11,132 nucleotides of DNA from Nitrospirales bacterium (GTDB lineage: Bacteria > Nitrospirota > Nitrospiria > Nitrospirales > UBA8639), in NCBI GenBank assembly GCA_029261305.1, contig JAJDBO010000034.1:1-11132 (forward strand). Direction: 5' to 3'. This document shows, piece by piece, positions 1-6,611 of this stretch. Positions within the stretch are counted from its first letter, which is position 1. Every line of letters starts with the position of its first letter. The position numbers were made by a program, and so were the translations under genes. The notes below the pieces were generated by a model. The model did no database searches, was not told the DNA's origin, and was given only the letters and a program-made list of their open reading frames with translations.

Positions 1-2521
1 CAGCGGCCAGTTTACCCACAGATGCAAGCCGCTCAGTATTACGAATGTGTTGTTCTAAACTTTTCCTATCAGTAATATCACGGGCAATCCCCAAGACCCC
101 GACCACGGCGTCCTCATCATTTCGAAGCGGCGACACACTCACTAAGACCGAACGACTCTCGCCGCTTCGGCTCATCACTTCCACTTCATACTCCTGCTTC
201 ACCGGCATATTCAAAATTTCCTTGAGACGTCGACCACGATGGCGTTTCGTCAATAGGGTTAGAAAGGGACGTCCCAGTAAGTCCTCTTTTTGATATCCCC
301 AAATTTCCACCTTGCTATTCACATAGGTGAAACGCTGATCGTGATCCAGGGTATAAATCACATCGTTAGCATTTTCCAAGAGACTTTCTAAATATAATTT
401 GGTGCGTTGGATCTCCAAGGTCCTCGCCTGAACTTTGTCCTCCAACTCTTCATTATATTGCTGCAGCCGTGCCTCTAATTGTTTTCGTTCGGTAATATCT
501 CGAATTTGCACCATCACCAGGGTCGTGGTCTCCTGTTCGACACGGATGAGATCCATCTCCACTGAGAGTACCTGGCGTTCAGCATCATAGACCTCAATCT
601 CTTTGGTCAGGACTTTTTCCTCGCCAGAGACCACGGTTTGAAATGACGCTTCAGTCGTCTCGTGAAAAGACTCCGTCACCACCTCGGTCAACGGGTGATG
701 AATTAACTGAGACTCCTGATAGCCCAAGACCTCGAGTTCACGCTCATTCACCGCGACAATGATCCCATCAGCATCCACCATCAAAATCGAATCTGCGGAA
801 CGGTTAAACAACACCCGATAGCGCTTTTCCGATTGTGATAATTGATGCGTTTGGGCGGCGACTTCCTCTTCCAGCTTCGTTGTATATTGTTCAATCTGAT
901 GCTGGAGCACTTTTCGTTCTGTCACATCGCGCACAAAGGCTCTTGTATAAACCAGTTCTCCAGATACCGAATCCACCAAAGCGGTTGAGTGAATTTCCAC
1001 ATCGATAAACGCCCCTTGACGAGTGACAAACACCGTCTCCAAGGTTCCCTCCCGTTGATGTGGCAACTGCCGGAAATAGTCCATAATATCCGGTTGTTTT
1101 TCCGGTGGAATAATATCCCACAAATACTTTTCTAACATTTCTTCTAGTGAATACCCCAATTTTTCAAGCTCAGTTTCATTCACATGGACAAATTGACCGG
1201 TCTTATCAATCTGATGAATCATTTCTGGAGACTTTTCGATGAGATCTCGATACCGTTCCTCCAGCTGCTGAATCTCACCCATCTGCGTGTTGAGTTGCGC
1301 GAATGACTGTTTCAGGTTTGTGGCCATTTTATTGAAGGCATTCGCCAGATCTTCAATTTCATCACCGGTTCGAAGAATTAAATGATGATCGAGATTTCCG
1401 CTTCCGATTCGCTGAACACCATCATTCAGTGATTGAATTGGGCTGACAATTCGCCGTGCCACAACAATACCCATCAACCACAACACCCCAAATACAATGA
1501 CCCCATACATCGCGACCTTGATCAGCATTTGATTCAACGGCGCATAGGTCTCTCGAGGATCTTGTCGAACGTAGGTGACCCAAGAATGCCCGCCAAAACT
1601 CTCTGGAGCTAAGGGCTCACTAATACGCAACCGTGCAAATCCCACGATAGAATTTTCCGCCCCGTGGGAATCCCATTCGGCCTGCACCCACCCCACAGAT
1701 TTCTCATCAACAGACGTGACAAGTAAGGGTTGAATCACATGTTGCTCAAGCGAAAGCACCGGACAGATGAGAGGAGTGCCATCACTCGACATGAGCATGG
1801 CATGGCCCGTTGAACCGGCTGTGACTTCGGAAATGGACCGGAATAGTGAATCACGCCTCAATAAAATGCTCACCGTCCCCACCGCATGAACACGCTGTTC
1901 ATCATAAATGGGAACCGCCACGTTCAAAATATGAGTGCCAAATGACGGATCAAATGACAGGTCACTCACATAAATTTGACCGGTCCCCTCATGGAATGCT
2001 GCCTTCCACCAAGTACTTTCTCCATGAAAAAACTGCACCTGTGGCAGTGAACTCAACACAATGGCACCTTGATTATCCGTCACCAAGATCCCGAGATAAT
2101 CTGATTTTCGAACGGCATGCCAATCCATCAAATAATTGGTAGCAATTCTATTGACAAACATCGGGAAATCATCAGGATCCTGGCGTTGCCGCCAGCGTGC
2201 TTTCCATTCTTCGATAAACTCCTTGATCTTTTCCGGCTCCCGGCCTTCATAGCTCCGATTGGCTCCAGTAACAGCCGCCCGTATAAAAGGAATCGTCGCC
2301 AATTGCTGTGCCTCATTAATCCCACGAGTAATCTGGGTCTCAATTTTTCTGGCCACCTCAACAGCAATACCTTTAAAATTTGATCCGCTGGTTTCACGAA
2401 GCGCTCGACGCTCTTCAACGTAGGTGAGGAATAAGGAAAGTAGGAGAGGAAGGAGCCCAACGAGAACCATCCCAAGAATGGTTTTGCGCTGGATACTATG
2501 CGACCACTTCCACCGTTTCAT
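1..2521 (-). CDS. Membrane sensor histidine kinase with Cache-like sensor, HAMP and three PAS domains (3' end off window)
   Basis: My translation of this strand is open for 840 codons from ATG at 2521 to the left edge, so the gene is cut. Layout: short basic N-terminus; membrane segment about residues 13-35; extracytoplasmic region about 36-330 with a double-Cache look (LGILVTDNQGAIVLSS at 143-158, then STGHAMLMSSDGTP near 237-250); second membrane segment about 333-355; HAMP about 356-410 (RIVSPIQSL, then GDEIEDLANAFNKM); PAS-1 about 422-536 ending RDVTERK; PAS-2 about 566-680 ending RDITERK; PAS-3 about 711-820 ending RDITDRK. Coiled-coil signalling helices join the PAS units (about 537-565 and 681-710). 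The last residues, ERLASVGKLAA, match the start of a HisKA H-box; the phosphoacceptor His should lie a few residues beyond the edge, with the ATPase domain after it. It probably senses a ligand outside the membrane plus redox or small-molecule signals at the PAS sites. No in-frame start exists between the upstream TGA and this ATG; the Shine-Dalgarno is weak (GGGGGTG). Ligand and partner regulator are not visible. Confidence 0.9.
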   Translation of the reverse strand, partial: MKRWKWSHSIQRKTILGMVLVGLLPLLLSLFLTYVEERRALRETSGSNFKGIAVEVARKIETQITRGINEAQQLATIPFIRAAVTGANRSYEGREPEKIKEFIEEWKARWRQRQDPDDFPMFVNRIATNYLMDWHAVRKSDYLGILVTDNQGAIVLSSLPQVQFFHGESTWWKAAFHEGTGQIYVSDLSFDPSFGTHILNVAVPIYDEQRVHAVGTVSILLRRDSLFRSISEVTAGSTGHAMLMSSDGTPLICPVLSLEQHVIQPLLVTSVDEKSVGWVQAEWDSHGAENSIVGFARLRISEPLAPESFGGHSWVTYVRQDPRETYAPLNQMLIKVAMYGVIVFGVLWLMGIVVARRIVSPIQSLNDGVQRIGSGNLDHHLILRTGDEIEDLANAFNKMATNLKQSFAQLNTQMGEIQQLEERYRDLIEKSPEMIHQIDKTGQFVHVNETELEKLGYSLEEMLEKYLWDIIPPEKQPDIMDYFRQLPHQREGTLETVFVTRQGAFIDVEIHSTALVDSVSGELVYTRAFVRDVTERKVLQHQIEQYTTKLEEEVAAQTHQLSQSEKRYRVLFNRSADSILMVDADGIIVAVNERELEVLGYQESQLIHHPLTEVVTESFHETTEASFQTVVSGEEKVLTKEIEVYDAERQVLSVEMDLIRVEQETTTLVMVQIRDITERKQLEARLQQYNEELEDKVQARTLEIQRTKLYLESLLENANDVIYTLDHDQRFTYVNSKVEIWGYQKEDLLGRPFLTLLTKRHRGRRLKEILNMPVKQEYEVEVMSRSGESRSVLVSVSPLRNDEDAVVGVLGIARDITDRKSLEQHIRNTERLASVGKLAA

Positions 2522-2561
2522 TTTGGTAACAACACCCCCACTAAATACGTATAAATTCCTA

Positions 2562-2601
2562 ATTCAAACGAATTTTTTCAGGATTGGTCAATTCCTGTCA
2601 A
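2562..2601 (-). promoter_or_regulatory. Candidate sigma70-like promoter(s) for the histidine kinase gene
   Basis: Two overlapping -35-like hexamers occur on the minus strand: a perfect TTGACA at 2601-2596 and TTGACC at 2591-2586. With 18-nt spacers they face AAAAAT at 2577-2572 and TTGAAT at 2567-2562, each 4 of 6 to TATAAT. The site sits 40-80 nt before the kinase start codon and just after the putative terminator at 2617-2655, which is the expected place. The -10 elements are mediocre, so the exact pair is uncertain. Confidence 0.3.
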
Positions 2602-2616
2602 GACTGGCTAAAGTGT

Positions 2617-2655
2617 AAAAACCTCAAGGCCAGCCCTCCAGAGTGAACTGGGGGC
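2617..2655 (-). terminator. Possible terminator hairpin downstream of the beta-helix gene
   Basis: Read on the minus strand, GCCCCCAG and CTGGAGGGC pair as an 8-bp, mostly G+C stem (GCCC/GGGC plus CCAG/CTGG with one bulged A) around a 6-nt loop TTCACT (2655-2633). A run of five T follows at 2621-2617. The T run starts 11 nt after the stem rather than directly, so this is not a textbook intrinsic terminator. It lies about 150 nt past the stop of the beta-helix gene and before the kinase promoter candidate, a position that suits separating the two units. On the plus strand no T run follows. Confidence 0.35.
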
Positions 2656-2803
2656 GTTCGAGATAACCAACCTGATAGTAATCCTCAATCGTTTACAATA
2701 GTGAGAATTGACGATGTGACCGCGTTTCGATGGATGCAGAAATTGGTGAGAAATGGAGGCCACGCTTCGAGACACGACACCTGTATGGAGGCATGGCTTT
2801 CTG

Positions 2804-3421
2804 TTAAGTAAATATTCTTCCTGCTTTGTATTCTCGGTTTTTAGTTCCTTGGGGTAATGTGACTTTTCCAGCATAGTGAATAATAGCGGCTTGTGCGAAT
2901 AAAAAGTAAATGCTCGCGGTATTCGAATGCGTGTTATTACCATCAACTCTAATTTGCGAACCATTTTTTGAAAAAATACAGGTCTTTTGATTATGAAAAT
3001 AGGAATTATGCACCGCTCCGATAGATCCGTCGTATTCGATTGTTGGAATGGCCGATGATTTGGTTTTTCCCAGAAACTTTAAATAATCTAATGATGCATA
3101 GGAACATCTCGAAAATAACAGTACGCTTTTTGTTGTTTTCTTATTGACTTGGTCACTCCAGACAAAACGCAAGTTATTTATTTTCAATAGTCCCTGCACA
3201 TCATAACACCTAAAATTCATCACACTGGTTTTATCAATCTCACTTTTCACACCCTCAATAATGAGTGCCTTACCTTTGATATTACTAATGATGACATCTT
3301 CTTTATATTGCCTTGGACTTACAATAATCTTCGTATCATCACCCAAAATAGTGGGCAAACTATCCACGGCTTTCTGAATTGTTCGAAACTCTTTCCCTGA
3401 CCCCACATATAGTTTCTTCAT
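2804..3421 (-). CDS. Small pectin-lyase-fold / right-handed beta-helix-like protein, probably horizontally acquired
   Basis: A 205-residue protein. The N-terminus MKKLYVGSGKEFRTIQKAVD resembles the opening of pectinesterase and phage tail-spike beta-helix proteins (GSG-x-[FY]-x-TIQ-x-AVD), followed by strand-like stretches (KIIVSPRQYKEDVIIS, KALIIEGV) and an Asn/Ser-rich C-terminal half ending GRIFT. The usual Gly of the PG-x-Y turn is Arg (SPRQY). I see no pectinase catalytic set, no signal peptide and no membrane segment, so enzyme activity should not be assumed. ATG at 3421 is preferred because GGAG lies 9 nt upstream; a TTG at 3442 would add seven residues but has no such site. The gene is alone, about 270 nt past secF. 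By hand count, two 60-nt lines inside it are 32-33% G+C, against 55% for a line in secD, suggesting foreign origin. A role in an appendage, a phage remnant or surface-sugar binding are all possible. The family fold is likely; the function is unknown. Confidence 0.6.
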   Translation of the reverse strand: MKKLYVGSGKEFRTIQKAVDSLPTILGDDTKIIVSPRQYKEDVIISNIKGKALIIEGVKSEIDKTSVMNFRCYDVQGLLKINNLRFVWSDQVNKKTTKSVLLFSRCSYASLDYLKFLGKTKSSAIPTIEYDGSIGAVHNSYFHNQKTCIFSKNGSQIRVDGNNTHSNTASIYFLFAQAAIIHYAGKVTLPQGTKNREYKAGRIFT

Positions 3422-3422
3422 C

Positions 3423-3490
3423 TTCAGTTTCTCCACGTTCAATAAATTAAATTGGCAAACTGAAACAGGAGGCGCTGTCTTTTTTCAGTT
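3423..3490 (-). promoter_or_regulatory. Leader with three mutually complementary segments (possible translational switch)
   Basis: On the minus strand, segment A (AACTGAAA, 3490-3483) is complementary over 8 bases to segment B (TTTCAGTT, 3465-3458). B, read as TTCAGTTT (3464-3457), is also complementary over 8 bases to segment C (AAACTGAA, 3430-3423), which fills the gap between the Shine-Dalgarno GGAG (3434-3431) and ATG at 3421. A and C are near copies (GAGAACTGAA and GAGAAACTGAA). A-B and B-C hairpins exclude each other. The A-B loop also carries CCTCCT, which could pair with a Shine-Dalgarno sequence. Regulation is inferred only; the repeats are short and A+T-rich. Confidence 0.25.
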
Positions 3491-3551
3491 CTCTCAAAAC
3501 GTAGTATTTGATGTAGTGTATTGGTTTGCCGTCAGGTTCTTATGAAGCTCA

Positions 3552-3582
3552 CCAAGGAGAAGTTCTTGGCCCAAGGGGGGGG
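3552..3582. repeat. Nested CCAAG/CTTGG inverted repeats next to a run of eight G
   Basis: On the plus strand CCAAG (3552-3556), CTTGG (3565-3569) and CCAAG (3571-3575) follow one another. The first two can form a 7-bp stem including one G-T pair, with a GAAG loop; the last two flank a single C. A run of eight G occupies 3575-3582. Neither strand has a T run at the right place, so this is not a clear terminator. The rest of 3422-3690 holds no gene that I can support. Confidence 0.4.
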
Positions 3583-3690
3583 CAGAATCAACCGGTATCT
3601 GCTAATGATCAGAAGAGGAAAACAGAGGAATCGTCATTAACCCATCCTATTAAACTTTTTCCCGAGATACAAAAGAGGAAATACAGCTTT

Positions 3691-4611
3691 TTACCGACCA
3701 CGGCTAAATAGCCGACCTTCCCCACCCGGCCATACCAGGAGGAGCGGACTAGCCACAAAAATGGAGGAGTAGGTACCAATGATCACGCCAAGAAGAAGTG
3801 CAAATGAAAAATCGTGTAAAACTTCACCGCCAAAAAGGGTGAGAGGCAGTAAAACTAAGACCACCGTCAGCGTGGTCACTAAGGTCCGACTCAACACCTG
3901 ATTGATCCCATTATTGACAATGGTCAAGACGGAGTCACGCCGGCGACCCCGAAGATTTTCTCGGATACGATCGAACACCACGACGGTATCCGTCAGAGAA
4001 TACCCAGCCAATGTCAACAGAGCTGTCACCACCAACAGGGTAATTTCCACATCTAACAGATAAAAAATCCCAAGCACGGCTAAGACATCATGAAACGTCG
4101 CAATCGCCGCGGCCACGCCAAAGCGGAGCTCAAACCGTGTGGCGACATAAAGGATAATCCCAATTAACGAAATGGTAATTGCCAACATGGCATCCTGTTG
4201 CAATCGATGTCCGATGGTGGGACCAATTTCCGTGCTGGAATCCACCACAAATTTATTATTGGAAAATTCCTGCTCAAACACTTGAACAATTCGATCAGCA
4301 ATTTTCTCCTCAATGGTGCCCTCTGTTTTCACTCTGACTAACAGTTTATTATCCTGAGCAAATTCCTGCAGTTCTGCATCATTCACCCCATGCTTGCCTA
4401 ATGCTTGACGAGCGGCATCAATGGCAATGGGATTATCAAATTTTAATTGCACCGCCGTTCCACCAGCAAAATCAATGCCGAGATTCGCAGCACCTCGCGC
4501 AATCTGAATCACAGTGAGTAACCCAAGGACGACCAACACGCTTGAAATCGCCAGTGCAATTTGCCGTTTCCCCATAAAATCAATGTTTGTTTTGCCAACG
4601 ATTTCGAACAT
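3691..4611 (-). CDS. secF: Protein translocase subunit SecF
   Basis: SecF pairs with SecD in the inner membrane and uses the proton gradient to help pull proteins through SecYEG after SecA-driven entry. The protein has 306 residues, a normal length. Membrane segment 1 is at about 17-39, followed by the signature GIDFAGGTAVQLKF (45-58) at the start of the periplasmic P4 region. A five-helix C-terminal bundle starts near 140, with TEIGPTIGHRL (127-137) before it and the conserved AGYSLTDTVVVFDRIRENLR (202-221). Later helices cover about 243-260 and 265-295. I start it at ATG 4611 rather than the upstream in-frame TTG at 4626, because GAGGAG lies 4 nt before this ATG and the family begins close to the FEIVGKTNIDF segment. 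It follows secD after 15 nt, so the two are surely co-transcribed. No terminator is evident after its TAA. Confidence 0.97.
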   Translation of the reverse strand: MFEIVGKTNIDFMGKRQIALAISSVLVVLGLLTVIQIARGAANLGIDFAGGTAVQLKFDNPIAIDAARQALGKHGVNDAELQEFAQDNKLLVRVKTEGTIEEKIADRIVQVFEQEFSNNKFVVDSSTEIGPTIGHRLQQDAMLAITISLIGIILYVATRFELRFGVAAAIATFHDVLAVLGIFYLLDVEITLLVVTALLTLAGYSLTDTVVVFDRIRENLRGRRRDSVLTIVNNGINQVLSRTLVTTLTVVLVLLPLTLFGGEVLHDFSFALLLGVIIGTYSSIFVASPLLLVWPGGEGRLFSRGR

Positions 4612-4626
4612 GTGACTCCTCAACAA

Positions 4627-6264
4627 TTAAATACTTAGACTGTCGATCTTTTTCCGATTCACCAAGTCAAACACCACTTTGGTTCCAATAAAGGCTGTGA
4701 ACAGATTAATCCCAATACCCAAACACAGAGTGACTGCAAAACCTTTAATGGGACCGCTCCCAAACACAAACAGGGCCATCCCCGTTATCAACGTCGTCAC
4801 ATGCGAGTCCACAATGGTAAGAAACGCCTTGTCATACCCTGCATCCACTGCTAATCGAATAGGTCGCCCCTGACGAAGCTCTTCACGGATACGTTCAAAA
4901 ATGAGGACGTTGGAATCAACCCCCATCCCGATGGTCAAAATGATCCCAGCAATTCCTGGAAGGGTCAATGTGGCGTTCAGCCCGGATAAGGCACCAAACA
5001 AACAAATGAGATTCAGCCCCACGGCGGCATTCGCCACCACTCCAGACAGACGGTAGTACACCATCATAAACAGCAGCACGAAAAGGCCGGCAATCACTGT
5101 GGTTTTTAAACCTTTTTCAATGGAGTCTCTCCCCAAAGACGGGCCGACCGTGAGATCCTGAAGGGTCTTCATTGGCGCAGGCAATGCACCTGCTCGGAGA
5201 ACAATCGCCAGATCATTCGCCTCATCAGTCGTAAACGCGCCAGTGATTTGCGCTCGACCACCTCGAATGCGTTCATTAATATTCGGTGCGGAATACACGG
5301 TGCCGTCAAGCACAATGCCCATCCGTCGCCCAACATTGGCACCCGTAATCCGATCAAACTCCTCGGCTCCCTTGCTATCAAAGGTCACGGAAACCAACGG
5401 CTCGCTAAAGTCTCCAATAGAAACCCGCGCGTCCTGTAAGACGTCACCGGTCAAAGCCGCATCAGCAAATACAAGCCATGGACGGCTATACACGGGACGC
5501 CCCTCATCTGAAGCAATGGGCTCAAACAATATTTCTGAGCCTTCCGGAACTTTACTCGCAAACTGAACACGAATTGCATCTTCCTGGGCTATCTCTACCT
5601 GAACCGGCAATGCCAACCTCGGCCCATTATCTTCATCCACCATTTTGAATTCGAGGATGGCGGTAGATTGGATCAATTCCTTAGCCCGCTTCGGATCTTT
5701 CACTCCGGGTAATTGAATGACAATCTGCGTTCGACCCTGCCGCTGGAGAAGCGGCTCAGTCACACCAAATTCGTCAATACGATTCCGAATAGTTTCGAGT
5801 GCCTGGTTAATCGCCCCATTTTTTATGCGCTCAATATCGTCGCTATTCAGTTCATAGACGAGTACTTGACCATCTTTGGATACCTGAGAATAAGACGGGT
5901 ACGACTCGCGGATAAGATCAGCGGCTTCATCGATTTTATCCGCCCCGGCAAGCTCAATGGTAATCTTCACCCCTTCTTCTCGAGAGACCATATTGGCCTC
6001 AATGTCTTTCTCTGCCAAGAGGTCTTGCATCGCTCTGGCCGAGCGGTCCACGGCAATTTCCACTGCCCGATCTTCTTCGACCTCTAGAACCATATGGATG
6101 CCACCTTGAAGATCAAGGCCAAGAGACACGCCACGAGGAGGAATAATCCACTTGAAATTATCAGGCAAAGAATCATGAATTCCTGGCCATGACGGAATAG
6201 ACAAATACACCGAGAGGACAGTTAACACCAACACCAATAGGAGACGCGCTTGAACCTTTTTCAT
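4627..6264 (-). CDS. secD: Protein translocase subunit SecD
   Basis: The larger partner of SecF, a six-helix RND-type membrane protein with a big periplasmic P1 domain that binds the emerging preprotein. The 545 residues fit the short bacterial form. Membrane segment 1 is at about 5-24; GLDLQGGIHMVLEV (49-62) is the D1 signature; the P1 region carries NQALETIRNRIDEFGVTEP (153-171) and QIVIQLPGV (180-188). RAGALPAPM (357-365) and VGPSLGRDSI (373-382) lead into the C-terminal helices from about 387. GMGVDSNVLIFERIREELR (447-465) is the conserved transmembrane segment with the Asp used in proton transfer. The last helices cover about 486-535. ATG at 6264 is 18 nt after the yajC stop; the ribosome site is weak (GGAAAG), suggesting coupling to yajC translation. 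Nothing is missing or broken. Confidence 0.98.
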   Translation of the reverse strand: MKKVQARLLLVLVLTVLSVYLSIPSWPGIHDSLPDNFKWIIPPRGVSLGLDLQGGIHMVLEVEEDRAVEIAVDRSARAMQDLLAEKDIEANMVSREEGVKITIELAGADKIDEAADLIRESYPSYSQVSKDGQVLVYELNSDDIERIKNGAINQALETIRNRIDEFGVTEPLLQRQGRTQIVIQLPGVKDPKRAKELIQSTAILEFKMVDEDNGPRLALPVQVEIAQEDAIRVQFASKVPEGSEILFEPIASDEGRPVYSRPWLVFADAALTGDVLQDARVSIGDFSEPLVSVTFDSKGAEEFDRITGANVGRRMGIVLDGTVYSAPNINERIRGGRAQITGAFTTDEANDLAIVLRAGALPAPMKTLQDLTVGPSLGRDSIEKGLKTTVIAGLFVLLFMMVYYRLSGVVANAAVGLNLICLFGALSGLNATLTLPGIAGIILTIGMGVDSNVLIFERIREELRQGRPIRLAVDAGYDKAFLTIVDSHVTTLITGMALFVFGSGPIKGFAVTLCLGIGINLFTAFIGTKVVFDLVNRKKIDSLSI

Positions 6265-6282
6265 CGATTTACTTTCCGGACG

Positions 6283-6609
6283 TTACCCTTCATCGGTGGT
6301 CCTCACCTTGGTAATATTTTCACGCTGAACCTTGACCCGCGTGTTATCGTCAATTTGCACGGTCGCCGTTTCTTTATCCAATCGGTTAATGGTTCCCCAG
6401 ATACCAGAAGAGGTAATAATTTTGTCTCCCTTCTTTAGGGCTTCGAGCATTTTTTTATGCTCTTTCTGCTTCCGCTGCTGCGGAAGAATCAAGAGAAAAT
6501 AAAAGATTACGAAGATCAAAATAAAGGGAACGAGAGATAGGAGGCCTGCCGGACCGTCCTCCCCCCCACCAAGCCCTTGCGCCCATGCTACCGAAGACAT
6601 CAGATTCAT
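6283..6609 (-). CDS. yajC: Sec translocon accessory subunit YajC
   Basis: YajC is a small single-span inner-membrane protein that joins SecDF in the holotranslocon; it is usually not essential. The protein has 108 residues: a short N-terminal stretch with Gly residues, one membrane helix at about 24-43, then the family signature ILPQQRKQKEHKKML directly after the helix, and a cytoplasmic beta-rich tail with the conserved pattern LKKGDKIITSSGIWGTI. I prefer ATG at 6609: GGAG of the tgt tail lies 8 nt upstream. A GTG at 6615 would overlap the tgt stop but sits only 2 nt from that GGAG. The tgt stop and this start are 2 nt apart, so translation is likely coupled. The tgt-yajC-secD-secF order is widely conserved in bacteria. 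Confidence 0.95.
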   Translation of the reverse strand: MNLMSSVAWAQGLGGGEDGPAGLLSLVPFILIFVIFYFLLILPQQRKQKEHKKMLEALKKGDKIITSSGIWGTINRLDKETATVQIDDNTRVKVQRENITKVRTTDEG

Positions 6610-6611
6610 AC

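Noticed and set aside
2128..2475. 115-codon minus-strand frame within the kinase N-terminus
   Set aside because: It lies in another frame of the same strand; the kinase frame is open across the whole stretch and has the membrane segment and Cache features.
2650..2680. GTTCGAGA, like a tRNA T-loop
   Set aside because: The bases on either side do not form the 5-bp T-stem, and no acceptor or anticodon arm can be built around it.
2753..2792. Direct repeat ATGGAGGC, two copies 32 nt apart
   Set aside because: Only 8 bases, with no further copies or target-site-like context; likely chance.
2608..2964. 118-codon minus-strand frame overlapping the end of the beta-helix gene
   Set aside because: I considered whether a frameshift had split the beta-helix gene here, but the residues after the overlap do not look like a continuation, and GRIFT followed by a stop looks like a natural end.
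2804..3442. Insertion sequence or MITE carrying the beta-helix gene
   Set aside because: I found no matching terminal inverted repeats or target duplications around 2600-3500 and no transposase-like frame.
3443..3560. Promoter for the beta-helix gene, such as CTGACG near 3535 with TCAAAT
   Set aside because: Both hexamers match only 4 of 6 and the spacing is 18 nt; too weak to list as a feature in such A+T-rich DNA.
5713..6087. 124-codon plus-strand open frame opposite secD
   Set aside because: It is fully antisense to conserved secD P1-region sequence, shows no recognisable domain and has an odd composition; it is a shadow of the real gene.
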